Source of the DNA: an uncultured Eubacteriales bacterium
GTDB taxonomy: Bacteria > Bacillota > Clostridia > Oscillospirales > CAG-272
Assembly (NCBI GenBank): GCA_934447715.1
Contig: CAKSER010000026.1
Coordinates: forward strand, 1 to 23,548
Reading direction: 5' to 3'
DNA length: 23,548 nt
In this document: piece after piece, positions 1 through 8,129 of the stretch
Position numbering within the stretch: the first letter of the stretch is position 1
Layout: each line of letters begins with the position of its first letter
Program-made: the position numbers and the translations under genes
Notes under the pieces: model-generated
Told to the model about the DNA's origin: nothing
Databases searched by the model: none
Seen by the model: only the letters and a program-made list of their open reading frames with translations

Positions 1-555
1 ATCATCAGCAGCGCGTTTCAGGTCATGGAGTGCACATGGGCAAGCGAGCTTGAGGATGCCGGCCGCTTTTCTGTCGATGATATCGACGACGGACATCCGG
101 GACCGTACAACAATTTCAACGGTATAACAAGCAAATACGGAGCGCATCTGATTCTTTATATTGATCTCATCCTGATGAAGGAGCGCTATTACAACGCGAT
201 TATAAACGGCGTGACGAAAAACGATTTTCCGCCTGTTCCGGTGGATTACGGCTACAGGGATTCGACAAACTTCTGGTACACGCCTTTCCCGAAGCTTAAA
301 AAACCGATAGCCGAGCCGATTCCGGCGCCGAAGGAGGCTGACCTGTCTACCGTCCGCTATGCGGCAAACAGAGCCGACGATACAGTAAAGTTTACCGATG
401 CGGCATTAAGTATGCTTTTAAAGGTGCCGAGACCGTTTTTAAAGACTGTTCTTAACGGCTGTGTCGCCTGGGCAAAGGAGCATAATGTAACGCTTATCGA
501 TGAAGAGCAGATGAAAATAATAAACGACAAGCGCTCAAAGGAAAAGGGAAAATAA
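1..555 (+). CDS. C-terminal part of an unrecognised protein with a PCP-reductase-like tail (partial)
   Basis: The reading frame is open from base 1, so this is the last 184 residues of a longer protein. The first ATG (base 25) has no ribosome binding site and is probably internal. The first 100 residues I do not recognise; they contain a hydrophobic stretch (GAHLILYIDLIL). A proline-rich linker (KPIAEPIPAPKEADL) leads to about 50 C-terminal residues starting FTDAALSMLLKVP. These resemble the small helical domain found at the end of protochlorophyllide reductase subunits and of assorted clostridial redox proteins: an aromatic residue then A..ML..VP..F, and WAKEHNV. That resemblance is from memory and is tentative. 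The lysine-rich end RSKEKGK looks like a genuine C-terminus. The HAD gene follows within about 20 bases on the same strand, so co-transcription is likely. Confidence 0.6.
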   Translation: MISSAFQVMECTWASELEDAGRFSVDDIDDGHPGPYNNFNGITSKYGAHLILYIDLILMKERYYNAIINGVTKNDFPPVPVDYGYRDSTNFWYTPFPKLKKPIAEPIPAPKEADLSTVRYAANRADDTVKFTDAALSMLLKVPRPFLKTVLNGCVAWAKEHNVTLIDEEQMKIINDKRSKEKGK

Positions 556-575
556 TTTTTTTGAATCGGGTTTGC

Positions 576-1379
576 ATGAATACAGATGAGCTTAAGAAAA
601 TCGAGCTGTTTCTGTTCGATATGGACGGAACGCTTTATATAGGAGAAAGGCTTTTTGACTTTACAAAGGAGCTGCTTTATACAATCAGAAAAAACGGCGC
701 TGACTATCTTTTTTTGACCAATAACTCGTCAAAAAGTACAAGTGCCTATGTTGAAATGCTGAAAAGGCTCGGAATAGAGGCTGAAAAGAGCGATTTTTTA
801 ACCTCAACACAGGCAGCGGCGTATTATTTAAAGCAGAATTATCCGAAAGCAAGGCTTTATGTCTGCGGAACGGCATCGATGAAGGATGAGCTTTTTGAAA
901 ACGGCTTTTTTGTCTGCGAAAATCCGTCGGATGCCGACTGTATAGTGGTCGGAAACGATACCGAGCTGACCTTTAAAAAGCTCGATGATGTATCGAGACT
1001 TCTTCAGACAAGAGATATACCGTATATTGCAACGAATCCGGATTATGTATGTCCGACAGAGTACGGATATGTCCCGGATTGCGGAAGTATTTGCGATATG
1101 CTTTATAACGCATCGGGCAAGCGGCCTTTGTATATCGGAAAGCCGGAGCCTCTTATGCCGTACCTTGCGATGAAAAGAAAAAATGTGTCAAAGGAGCGCA
1201 CAGCCGTCGTCGGAGACAGAATCTATACCGACATTAAAAGCGGAATAAACGCAGGTGCTCTTACCGTTCTTGTTATGAGCGGAGAGACAACACAGGAAAT
1301 TCTTGAAAGCTCATCCGACAAGCCGGATCTGGTTTTAAAAAGCGGAAAGGATATCCTTGATGCAATAAAACAAAAATAA
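576..1379 (+). CDS. HAD-IIA family hydrolase (NagD-like sugar-phosphate phosphatase)
   Basis: A cytoplasmic phosphatase of the haloacid dehalogenase superfamily, subfamily IIA. The nucleophile motif FDMDGTLY (D15 and D17 from the ATG at 576) is followed by LFLTNNSS (motif II). Near the C-terminus are YIGKPEP (motif III lysine) and VVGDRIYTDIKSG, the acidic Mg2+-binding motif IV. The region between motifs II and III fits the C2-type cap of NagD/AraL proteins. The length of 267 residues is normal. A TTG at 561 would add five residues; it is nearer to a purine-rich stretch (bases 540-552), so the true start is uncertain. The substrate cannot be read from sequence; relatives dephosphorylate nucleotides, glycerol phosphate or p-nitrophenyl phosphate. 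It closes the transcription unit that enters from the left edge, and a strong terminator follows. Confidence 0.9.
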   Translation: MNTDELKKIELFLFDMDGTLYIGERLFDFTKELLYTIRKNGADYLFLTNNSSKSTSAYVEMLKRLGIEAEKSDFLTSTQAAAYYLKQNYPKARLYVCGTASMKDELFENGFFVCENPSDADCIVVGNDTELTFKKLDDVSRLLQTRDIPYIATNPDYVCPTEYGYVPDCGSICDMLYNASGKRPLYIGKPEPLMPYLAMKRKNVSKERTAVVGDRIYTDIKSGINAGALTVLVMSGETTQEILESSSDKPDLVLKSGKDILDAIKQK

Positions 1380-1381
1380 AA

Positions 1382-1432
1382 AAAGCGATGCCGGGCTGTA
1401 TTTTTTGAGCCGGCATCGCTTTTTTGCTTTTT
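1382..1432. terminator. Bidirectional intrinsic terminator between the HAD gene and greA
   Basis: The arms AGCGATGCCGG and CCGGCATCGCT form a GC-rich hairpin flanked by A-runs on the left and T-runs on the right. It can therefore stop transcripts from the plus-strand HAD gene and from minus-strand greA, whose stop codon lies just right of it. Confidence 0.9.
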
Positions 1433-1436
1433 AATT

Positions 1437-1937
1437 TTAATATGTCGAGATCGGAAGATCCGGGTCGTCCTCTCCCTTTGTAATCGAGATAACCTTGACC
1501 GGATAGCTGATTTTTTCGTTTACAACAACCGTTACGGTGTCTCCTACATGCCTTCCGAGAAGCGCCTTGCCGAATGGGGATTCCTTTGAAATATTGTCGC
1601 TGAAAACATCGTTTCGAAGGGTTGTTACGATCCGGACAATAGATGTCTCGTCGTCCTCCGGATAATAAATTTCGACTTTGTCAAAAAGACCGATCTCATC
1701 CTCGGCTGAGTCTGTCGTGATAACCACGGCTGTATTTATCATGTTGTTTAAATATCTCATCCGGCTTTTGTTTCTGTTGAGCTCTCTTTTTGCCGAACGG
1801 TATTCGTCATTTTCGCTCAGATCTCCGAGCTCTCTTGCCGCCTGAACGTCCTCAATCAGCTTTTTGTTGAGGATTCGTCTTTGTTCAAGTTCGTTTTTCA
1901 TCTGTTCTATATCTATTTTTGTAAGTTCGTCATTCAT
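1437..1937 (-). CDS. greA: Transcript cleavage/elongation factor GreA
   Basis: GreA rescues backtracked RNA polymerase by stimulating cleavage of the transcript 3' end through the secondary channel. The 166-residue protein has the two expected parts. The N-terminal coiled coil (about residues 1-75) carries the tip motif GDLSENDEY, in which D39 and E42 correspond to the catalytic acidic pair of the family. The C-terminal FKBP-like domain (about 80-166) includes ESPFGKALLGRHVGDTV, a family signature. The ATG is preceded by a purine-rich AGGTGAAAAGG. The gene stands alone between a convergent terminator and its own promoter (1970-1998). The C-terminus is slightly longer than in the E. coli protein. 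Confidence 0.95.
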   Translation of the reverse strand: MNDELTKIDIEQMKNELEQRRILNKKLIEDVQAARELGDLSENDEYRSAKRELNRNKSRMRYLNNMINTAVVITTDSAEDEIGLFDKVEIYYPEDDETSIVRIVTTLRNDVFSDNISKESPFGKALLGRHVGDTVTVVVNEKISYPVKVISITKGEDDPDLPISTY

Positions 1938-1969
1938 AGCCTTTTCACCTGCGTTTAAATAATGAAATT

Positions 1970-1998
1970 ATTTTATCACTGCAAGGGGAAAAAGTCAA
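1970..1998 (-). promoter_or_regulatory. Sigma-A promoter of greA
   Basis: Read on the minus strand: TTGACT (1998-1993), a 17-base spacer, TAAAAT (1975-1970). It lies about 33 bases upstream of the greA start codon. Confidence 0.8.
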
Positions 1999-2051
1999 TC
2001 TGTTTAAAGGATAAATTAAACACCGATTGAGTTTATAATTTGACATTCTTC

Positions 2052-2080
2052 TTGCATTTGTTTTCTTTAGGGTATATAAT
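2052..2080 (+). promoter_or_regulatory. Sigma-A promoter of the thiamine pyrophosphokinase gene
   Basis: TTGCAT (2052-2057), 17-base spacer, TATAAT (2075-2080). Predicted transcription start is near 2087. That would leave the in-frame ATG at 2094 almost leaderless and supports the ATG at 2121 as the start. An upstream TTGACA at 2040 is 29 bases from the -10 box and does not pair with it. Confidence 0.75.
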
Positions 2081-2120
2081 AATCCGGTAAAGGATGTTTT
2101 TTTACTTATTTGGTGATGAT

Positions 2121-2741
2121 ATGAAAAGATGTGTAATTTTCGGCGGAGCCGATATTAAAAATTATGATGCAGTCGTAAGATACCTTAAAAACGACGATTT
2201 TCTGATTTTCTGCGACAGCGGACTTAAGCACATGGAAAAATTGAAGCTGAAAGCCGATCTGATTATCGGCGACTTCGACTCGCATGAAAATCCGCAACTT
2301 GATGTAGAAACAATCGTTCTTCCGTGCGAAAAGGACGACACCGATACCGTTTTCGCTGTAAAGGAGGCCATTAAAAGAGGCTTTGACGATTTTCTGCTTT
2401 TCGGAGTTGTCGGCGGAAGGCTCGATCATACACTAGGTAATGTATCTATTCTTCTTTATCTTGATTCGCTTTCGAAATCCGGATGCATAGTCGACGATTA
2501 TTCGGAAATCAGCATTATATCCGACAAAACTGTATATATCGATGACTCGTATTCCTTTTTCTCGCTTTTGAATATTTCGGGTATTGCAAAGGGAATAACG
2601 ATAAAGAACGCAAAGTATCCGCTTGAAAATAATGAAATTTGCTGCGAATATCAGTACGGAGTAAGCAACGAGGTCATAAAAGGGAAAACCGCCGAGGTTT
2701 CCTTAAAAGAGGGAAGACTGCTTTTAGTTAAGGATTTCTAA
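2121..2741 (+). CDS. thiN: Thiamine pyrophosphokinase
   Basis: Transfers pyrophosphate from ATP to thiamine to make the cofactor thiamine diphosphate. The roughly 206-residue protein has the ThiN/TPK signatures in order: the nucleotide-binding start CVIFGGAD, CDSG, the metal-binding ADLIIGDFDS, the conserved KDDTD, and GGRLDHTLGN. The C-terminal half has the thiamine-binding beta-sandwich character and normal length. The start at 2121 is chosen because GGTGAT lies just upstream and the promoter would leave the ATG at 2094 only a few bases of leader. The gene appears to be a single transcription unit, with its own promoter and a strong terminator. No TPP riboswitch is visible in the short leader. 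Confidence 0.92.
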   Translation: MKRCVIFGGADIKNYDAVVRYLKNDDFLIFCDSGLKHMEKLKLKADLIIGDFDSHENPQLDVETIVLPCEKDDTDTVFAVKEAIKRGFDDFLLFGVVGGRLDHTLGNVSILLYLDSLSKSGCIVDDYSEISIISDKTVYIDDSYSFFSLLNISGIAKGITIKNAKYPLENNEICCEYQYGVSNEVIKGKTAEVSLKEGRLLLVKDF

Positions 2742-2746
2742 AAACA

Positions 2747-2790
2747 GACCGGCACCGCATATTTTTACGGTGCCGGTCGGCTTTTTTTAT
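2747..2790 (+). terminator. Intrinsic terminator after thiN
   Basis: Perfect 11-bp stem GACCGGCACCG / CGGTGCCGGTC (2747-2757 with 2768-2778), then GGC and a T-run. It faces minus-strand copA but has no T-run on that side. Confidence 0.93.
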
Positions 2791-2827
2791 TTTACGGCAA
2801 ATTATACTGTCAAGTAATTCCCTTAGC

Positions 2828-3037
2828 TTAGCGGATGTCGGTTACCTTATAGCCCTGATCTGTAATCGCCTTTTTTAAAACCTCATCCGGAACATCCTTT
2901 TCGAGTGTTACAACTGCTGTTCCGGTTTTATGGCTTACTTTAGCCTCTTTTACTCCGTCAATTGCTTCAAGAGCCTGCTTGTTATGCATTTCGCAGTGGC
3001 CGCACATCATGCCTTCGATTTTTAATGTCTTTTCCAT
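2828..3037 (-). CDS. Probable nested copper chaperone (CopZ) made from an internal start in copA
   Basis: The last 69 codons of copA form a complete HMA domain beginning MEKTLKIEGMMCGHC, the size and start expected of a free CopZ-type chaperone. On the minus strand AGGAG (3051-3047) lies nine bases before this ATG, better spacing than at the copA start itself. The preceding codons encode a low-complexity polar linker (NNSTESSTEKENEK), as if a former intergenic region and ribosome binding site were now read through. The likely outcome is two products: a pump with a tethered domain and a separate chaperone that hands Cu(I) to the pump. Whether the internal start is used cannot be known from sequence. 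The alternative is a simple ATPase with a fused domain. Confidence 0.5.
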   Translation of the reverse strand: MEKTLKIEGMMCGHCEMHNKQALEAIDGVKEAKVSHKTGTAVVTLEKDVPDEVLKKAITDQGYKVTDIR

Positions 3038-5401
3038 CTTTTCATTCTCCTTTTCGGTTGAACTTTCGGTTGAATTGTTTTCTTTCAAAATCCCGTTTCC
3101 GGTTATATTTTTAAGCTGCTTTCTGTTTTTTCTGTCATGCCTTGAGTCGTGAATGTTAAAGAGATTCAGACGCAGGGCGTTTACTACGACGCTGAAGCTC
3201 GACAGGCTCATTGCGGCGGCGGCAAACATTGGATTCAGCTTCCAGCCGAGAATACCGATAAATATTCCGGTTGCAAGAGGGATACCGATTGTGTTGTAGA
3301 TAAATGCCCAGAACAGATTCTCGTGAATATTGCGCAGGGTTGCGCGGCTTAAGCGGATGGCTGCCGAAACATCGGTCAGGCGGCTCTTCATGAGGACGAC
3401 ATCTGCTGCATCGATTGCAACATCTGCGCCTGCACCGATTGCAATGCCGATGTCGGCGGTTGTGAGCGCAGGAGAGTCGTTGATTCCGTCGCCGACCATG
3501 ATGACCTTGCCTTTTTCCCTGAGCGCTTTGATTACATTCGCCTTGCCGTCCGGCATGACGCCTGCAATTACCTCGTCAACCCCGGCTTGCGCGCCGATGG
3601 CTTTTGCGGTTTTCTCGTTGTCGCCGGTCAGCATTACGACATGAATGCCCATGTTCCGGATTTCCTCAATTGCCTCGGTGCTGTCATCCTTGATGACGTC
3701 TGCAACCGCGATAATTCCGAAAAGTCCGTTTTTATCCGCAAAGAACAGAGGTGTCTTTCCTTTTTCGGCAAATGCTTCCGACTGCTTTTTAATTTCTTCA
3801 GGTACAGAAATAACCGTGCTTATAAACTTATAGCTTCCGCCGTAGATTTCCGTGCCGTCAAACGAAGCCGAAAGACCGTTGCCTGAAAGCGCCTTGAAAT
3901 CCGAGACCTCAAACGGGGCGATACCATCCTGCTCGGCTCTTTGATTGATTGCACGGGCTAAAGGATGCTCGCTCTTCTTTTCGAGCGAATATGCAAGCCT
4001 TAAAAGCTCCTTTTCCGATTTGCCGGATGTGGGAAGAATATCGGTAACTGTCGGCTGTCCCTTTGTTATCGTGCCGGTTTTGTCAAGGGCAACGATCTGT
4101 GCTTTTCCGGTTTCCTCAAGAGATACAGCGGTTTTAAATAGAATGCCGTTTTTCGCTCCCATGCCGTTTCCGACCATGATTGCAACCGGTGTTGCAAGAC
4201 CGAGGGCGCACGGGCAGCTGATAACAAGAACCGAAATTCCTCTTGCCAGAGCAAATCCGATGCTTTGTCCTGCAATAAGCCAGCCAATTATCGTAATAAT
4301 CGCAATCGAGATGACCGCAGGGACAAATACTCCGGACACCTTGTCGGCAATCTTTGCGATAGGTGCCTTTGTTGCCGCAGCATCGCTTACCATCTGAATG
4401 ATCTGGGAAAGCGTCGTGTCCTCACCGACCTTTGTCGCCTCGCAGCGCATAAAGCCGGATTGATTTATAGTTCCTGCATAAACAAGGCTGCCGGCAGCCT
4501 TGTCGATCGGAATGCTTTCTCCTGTCAGGGCGGATTCGTCGACTGCACTGTCTCCTTCAAGCACCGTTCCGTCTACCGGAATGTTTTCTCCCGGGCGGAC
4601 AACAAAGATGTCCTTCAGTGCCACCTGATCGATCGGTATTGTTACCTCTGCACCGTCGCGGATAACCGTTGCGGTTTTAGGTGCAAGCTTTATAAGGCTC
4701 TTGAGCGCGTCTGTTGTTCTTCCTTTGGAATATGCCTCAAGCGTTTTTCCTAATGTGATCAGCGTGAGAATTGTTGCTGCCGACTCAAAGTAGAACTCAT
4801 GCATATAGGACATTACCGCACTTGCGTCTCCCTTTACCTGCGCGTCGGTCATCAAAAACAGAATTACAGTGCTGTAAATGAATGCAGCCGAGGCGCCGAG
4901 CGAAACGAGAGCGTCCATGTTCGGTGAAAGATGAATCAGACCCTTAAAGCCGCTTATAAAGAATTTCTGATTGATTACCATAACAATTGCGGTCAGAATA
5001 AGCTGAATAAGCCCCATTGCAATGTGATTGTCGGTAAAAAACGACGGCAGAGGCCAGTTCCACATCATATGCCCCATTGAAATATACATAAGTATTATCC
5101 AGAAGACAAGAGAGGCAATAAGGCGCTTTTTTAAAAGCGGTGTCTGAGTATCCTTTAATATATCATCATCGGCTGCAGCTTTTTCCTTGCTGCCTGCTCC
5201 TCCGCTTTTTAAGGCAGCATCGTATCCTGCTTTCCTTACCGCGGCAATTATGTCGCTTTGCGATGCTGTTCCGGTAACACCCATAGAGTTTGTAAGCAGG
5301 CTGACCGAGCAGGACTCGACGCCCTTGACGCTTCCGACCTCCTTTTCCACACGGGCAGAGCATGCGGCACATGTCATTCCCGTTACCTTGTACTGTTCCA
5401 T
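2828..5401 (-). CDS. copA: Copper-translocating P1B-type ATPase with N- and C-terminal heavy-metal domains
   Basis: A membrane pump that exports Cu(I) using ATP. Counting from the chosen ATG (857 residues): an N-terminal metal-binding domain with GMTCAAC (C11, C14); an eight-helix P1B membrane part with the CPC ion site at 396-398; the actuator TGES at 293-296; the phosphorylated D440 in DKTGT; the SEHP motif of the nucleotide domain (H479); and GDGIND at 637-642. YN (702-703) and MSLSS (731 on) match the Cu(I)-type helix 7/8 residues. After the last helix a polar linker (about 750-788) leads to a second metal-binding domain with GMMCGHC (C800, C803). C-terminal fusion is uncommon. An in-frame ATG at residue 789 has its own ribosome binding site. 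The longer frame starting at 5506 lacks a site; GGAGG lies 14 bases before the chosen ATG, somewhat far. I see no obvious CsoR or CopY box upstream. Confidence 0.95.
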   Translation of the reverse strand: MEQYKVTGMTCAACSARVEKEVGSVKGVESCSVSLLTNSMGVTGTASQSDIIAAVRKAGYDAALKSGGAGSKEKAAADDDILKDTQTPLLKKRLIASLVFWIILMYISMGHMMWNWPLPSFFTDNHIAMGLIQLILTAIVMVINQKFFISGFKGLIHLSPNMDALVSLGASAAFIYSTVILFLMTDAQVKGDASAVMSYMHEFYFESAATILTLITLGKTLEAYSKGRTTDALKSLIKLAPKTATVIRDGAEVTIPIDQVALKDIFVVRPGENIPVDGTVLEGDSAVDESALTGESIPIDKAAGSLVYAGTINQSGFMRCEATKVGEDTTLSQIIQMVSDAAATKAPIAKIADKVSGVFVPAVISIAIITIIGWLIAGQSIGFALARGISVLVISCPCALGLATPVAIMVGNGMGAKNGILFKTAVSLEETGKAQIVALDKTGTITKGQPTVTDILPTSGKSEKELLRLAYSLEKKSEHPLARAINQRAEQDGIAPFEVSDFKALSGNGLSASFDGTEIYGGSYKFISTVISVPEEIKKQSEAFAEKGKTPLFFADKNGLFGIIAVADVIKDDSTEAIEEIRNMGIHVVMLTGDNEKTAKAIGAQAGVDEVIAGVMPDGKANVIKALREKGKVIMVGDGINDSPALTTADIGIAIGAGADVAIDAADVVLMKSRLTDVSAAIRLSRATLRNIHENLFWAFIYNTIGIPLATGIFIGILGWKLNPMFAAAAMSLSSFSVVVNALRLNLFNIHDSRHDRKNRKQLKNITGNGILKENNSTESSTEKENEKMEKTLKIEGMMCGHCEMHNKQALEAIDGVKEAKVSHKTGTAVVTLEKDVPDEVLKKAITDQGYKVTDIR

Positions 5402-5603
5402 AACCTTGTTCTTTACCTCCTTATTTAAAACACTTATATAAAATTTTTGTTTTTTACATATACTATTTTCATATATTATTTTGCCCGGATTACAAAATAA
5501 ATTCAAGAAGAAAAAAGCCGATTTTCTTTGTTTTTGTCATACCCTGTATGTTAATCCTGCAAAAAAACAATCCTAAGGAATTTTTAAGAATTCAAAAAAA
5601 CTA

Positions 5604-5807
5604 TTATTTGTCGGTCACGCTCATTATATCGCCGATGTCGCAGTCAAGAAGACTGCATATTCTTATCATAATTCCCATAGGTACCGGGCGGTTGTGATTT
5701 AAGCTTGTCATTGCATATGAGCTTATATGCGCATGCTTTGCAAGCTCGCCTTTTTTTAGATTTTTTTCCTTCAGCATGATCCAAAGCTTGTTATAGGAAA
5801 CTGCCAT
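5604..5807 (-). CDS. Small XRE/Cro-type helix-turn-helix regulator
   Basis: A 67-residue protein that is almost entirely one Cro/C1-type DNA-binding domain: YNKLWIMLKEKNLKKGELAKHAHISSYAMTSLNHNRPVPMG and so on, ending DIGDIMSVTDK. It fits the short single-domain XRE proteins common in Clostridia. The start is set by GGAGAG eight bases upstream; an in-frame upstream ATG at 5870 has no ribosome binding site. It sits about 200 bases upstream of copA on the same strand, but it has no metal-binding cysteines or histidine cluster. A link to copper control is therefore not supported beyond position. Its targets are unknown. Confidence 0.8.
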   Translation of the reverse strand: MAVSYNKLWIMLKEKNLKKGELAKHAHISSYAMTSLNHNRPVPMGIMIRICSLLDCDIGDIMSVTDK

Positions 5808-5946
5808 TGTATACTCTCCGAACAGATATTGAATATAAATAATTTTTTCAGCGGCTTCTGCCGAAAACAATATTATAATAATAGATGTAGGAATAATATA
5901 CTAAATAATATCACAATAAAAGCCGTTTTTCAACCGTTTTTAAACT

Positions 5947-5998
5947 AAAAATCCCTAAGTTCGACAAAAAATGATATGTCAAACTAAGGGATTTTTTT
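5947..5998 (-). terminator. Terminator hairpin after the DUF4097 lipoprotein gene
   Basis: Long inverted repeat (5947-5966 with 5977-5996): AAAAATCCCTAAGTTCGACA pairs, with a few mismatches, with TGTCAAACTAAGGGATTTTT. T-runs lie on both sides, so it may stop transcription either way. The gene it serves is the minus-strand DUF4097 gene ending at 6032. Confidence 0.7.
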
Positions 5999-6031
5999 CT
6001 TTATTGTAAGTCTGTGCTTGGATTATGCTGC

Positions 6032-6970
6032 TCAGCTGTTTTTAATATTTACCGAAACGTTGCCGGAGGTCGTTTTAAAGAAGAGATCGGCGCTTCCGTC
6101 ACCGTAGATATACTTGCCTGCCTGCGTCTTCATCGCAAGATCCGAGCTGAATTTGCCGCTCAGTGTTTCTGTCGATGCGGTAAAGCCGACTTCTTTTGAA
6201 AAATCGAGGATGATGTCTCCGGAAACCGTGCGGAGGCTGCAGTTGTTAGGCGCCGTGTCAAGCTTTAGGGTTATATTTCCGCTTACGGCATTAGAATAAA
6301 GCTCGCTTATCTTTTTTGCGGATATGCCAATCTTTCCCGATGCGGAGCGGAATTCTCCCTTACCTGCATTTTCGACTGTCGACTCGATTTTTCCGGATGC
6401 GGTCTCTGCCGTTATCTGCTCGGAATTTCCTGTCTGATTTAACACGACATTGCCGGAGGCGCTTTTAATTGTAATTTCCTTTGCAGTGCATGAAGAATCA
6501 ATAGGCCCGGATGCAGTCTTTATCGTCAGCTTGTCGGGTTTGATTTTGTCGGTTTTAACAGCTGCCGCAACCGAATTTACCGTTATATCGGAAATAGAAG
6601 CAGACTCGGGGATTGAGATTGTCAAATCCTTTTTTAACGTGCCGAACAGGTTCGTTCTTACTCCGGATTTTGAATATTTAATCCGAAGAGTTGTCCCGTC
6701 AAGCCGCCAGTGAACGCGAAGAGCTTCATCTGTTGTGCTGTCTGTTTCCTCATTTACGGAAAGGGAGGCGTCAGAGCATGTGACAAGATTTACATTTCCG
6801 CTTATCCAGTCGATGTCGATGCTTTCGACCTTATCCGAAATGCTTGTGCTGCCGGCGGTATATTTTTCGGCATCGGAATATGATAACAGGCTGTGAAACG
6901 AGCAGCCGGTAATGCAGAGAACAGTCACAAGAACAATTGCTATGCAAAGAATAACTATTGCCGGATTCAT
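6032..6970 (-). CDS. DUF4097-type beta-repeat lipoprotein
   Basis: A 312-residue protein with an N-terminal hydrophobic segment (AIVILCIAIVLVTVLCI) ending in the lipobox-like ITGC, so probably a membrane-anchored lipoprotein outside the cell. The rest is a right-handed beta-repeat array with recurring (T/S)xSGxI/V units: TASGPIDSS, SASGNVVLN, TASGKIEST, SASGKIGIS, AVSGNITLK, TVSGDIILD, TLSGKFSS and TTSGNVSVN. This is the hallmark of DUF4097 (putative adhesin) proteins. The start is chosen for AAGGAG six bases upstream; a longer frame to 7003 overlaps the spacer to trpS. It lies only 40 bases behind trpS with no terminator between, so it is probably the last gene of that operon. Its molecular role is unknown. 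Confidence 0.85.
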   Translation of the reverse strand: MNPAIVILCIAIVLVTVLCITGCSFHSLLSYSDAEKYTAGSTSISDKVESIDIDWISGNVNLVTCSDASLSVNEETDSTTDEALRVHWRLDGTTLRIKYSKSGVRTNLFGTLKKDLTISIPESASISDITVNSVAAAVKTDKIKPDKLTIKTASGPIDSSCTAKEITIKSASGNVVLNQTGNSEQITAETASGKIESTVENAGKGEFRSASGKIGISAKKISELYSNAVSGNITLKLDTAPNNCSLRTVSGDIILDFSKEVGFTASTETLSGKFSSDLAMKTQAGKYIYGDGSADLFFKTTSGNVSVNIKNS

Positions 6971-7010
6971 ATGCTTCTCCTTTCGGTTTCTTTTATTTTT
7001 CAAGATGTGC

Positions 7011-8108
7011 TTATTTTATCTTGCCTAAGAGCTTTTCCCACTCTTTGACTATAGAGCGGTCGGCAAAATAATCGATCTTCATTGCCTTTCTTACGCGCTC
7101 GAGCGTGCAGTTTGTTGTTTCCGCCGCCTTTTTGGTGCCCTGAAGAATAATGTCATAGACCGAATCGATGTCGTTTTCCCATTTTGCGCGTGCTTCTCTT
7201 ATCGGACCGAGAGTTTCTTCAAGAACATTGAAGAGGAATTTCTTGCAGGTTCCGTCGCCGAGTCCGCCTCTTCTGTAATGCTCCTTCATTTCCTCAAGAT
7301 TTGCATATTCCGGCAGATACTCGGCAAAGTGACTATCTTCTGCAAATGCGTCGAGATATGTGAAAACAACATTTCCTTCTGTGTGCCCCGGATCGCTTAT
7401 CTGCAAATGGAGCGGATCGGTAAACATCTTTCCGTTGATCTGCTTTTTAACAACCGCAGATGAATCTGAAAGATAGATGCAGTTGCCGAGCGATTTGCTC
7501 ATTTTTGCCTTTCCGTCAACACCGGGAAGGCGGCGCTGCATCTCGTTTTCCGGTATCATCGCCTTCGGAATTACAAGAGTTTCACCATAGATTCTGTTGA
7601 ACTTTTCGACGATTTCCTTTGTCTGCTCAAGCATGGGAAGCTGATCCTCGCCTACCGGGACGACATTTGCATTGAATGCGGTAATGTCGGCTGCCTGAGA
7701 AACCGGATAGGTGAAAAATCCGGTCGGAAGACCCTCGTCTGCAAATCCGCGCATCTGAATTTCCGACTTGACAGTGGGATTTCTCGAAAGCCTTGCCGTT
7801 GTTACAAGATTCAGAAAATAAAAGGTAAGTGCGTGAAGAGCCGGGAGAGCCGACTGTACGCAGATTGTTGTCTTGCTCGGATCAATGCCGACCGAAAGAT
7901 AGTCCAAAACTACATTGACGATGTTTTCTCTGATCTTCTCCGGATTGTCGGCGTTGTCTGTGAGCGCCTGGTCGTCGGCAATCAGAATGTTGATTTCATC
8001 ATACTTGCCGGAATTCTGAAGCTCAACTCTTTTTTTGAGCGATCCGACATAATGTCCGAGATGAAGACGTCCGGTCGGACGGTCTCCTGTCAGAATAATG
8101 TTTTTCAT
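7011..8108 (-). CDS. trpS: Tryptophanyl-tRNA synthetase
   Basis: Charges tRNA-Trp with tryptophan (class I aminoacyl-tRNA synthetase). The class I signature is TGRLHLGHYVG (HLGH at residues 16-19) and the second signature is KMSKS at 202-206. VGEDQLPML and the family motif DNADNPEKI are also present. At 365 residues it is slightly longer than the roughly 330-residue B. subtilis type, as in several clostridial enzymes. The ATG follows the LOG-family gene by 21 bases, with a weak GGGGT ribosome binding site. There is no T-box leader; the gene depends on upstream operon transcription. Confidence 0.96.
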   Translation of the reverse strand: MKNIILTGDRPTGRLHLGHYVGSLKKRVELQNSGKYDEINILIADDQALTDNADNPEKIRENIVNVVLDYLSVGIDPSKTTICVQSALPALHALTFYFLNLVTTARLSRNPTVKSEIQMRGFADEGLPTGFFTYPVSQAADITAFNANVVPVGEDQLPMLEQTKEIVEKFNRIYGETLVIPKAMIPENEMQRRLPGVDGKAKMSKSLGNCIYLSDSSAVVKKQINGKMFTDPLHLQISDPGHTEGNVVFTYLDAFAEDSHFAEYLPEYANLEEMKEHYRRGGLGDGTCKKFLFNVLEETLGPIREARAKWENDIDSVYDIILQGTKKAAETTNCTLERVRKAMKIDYFADRSIVKEWEKLLGKIK

Positions 8109-8129
8109 AATTTATACCCCGTAAATTTT

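Noticed and set aside
2040..2045. TTGACA upstream of thiN as a -35 box
   Set aside because: It is 29 bases from the -10 box; TTGCAT at 2052 has the correct 17-base spacing.
3149..5441. Several plus-strand reading frames of 60-162 codons inside copA
   Set aside because: They lie antisense to a complete P-type ATPase with all motifs, have no ribosome binding sites and show no recognisable domains.
5402..5603. Copper-responsive operator upstream of copA
   Set aside because: No CsoR-like or CopY-like inverted repeat could be seen; a weak TTGAAT-17-CAAAAT promoter is possible but too poor to list.
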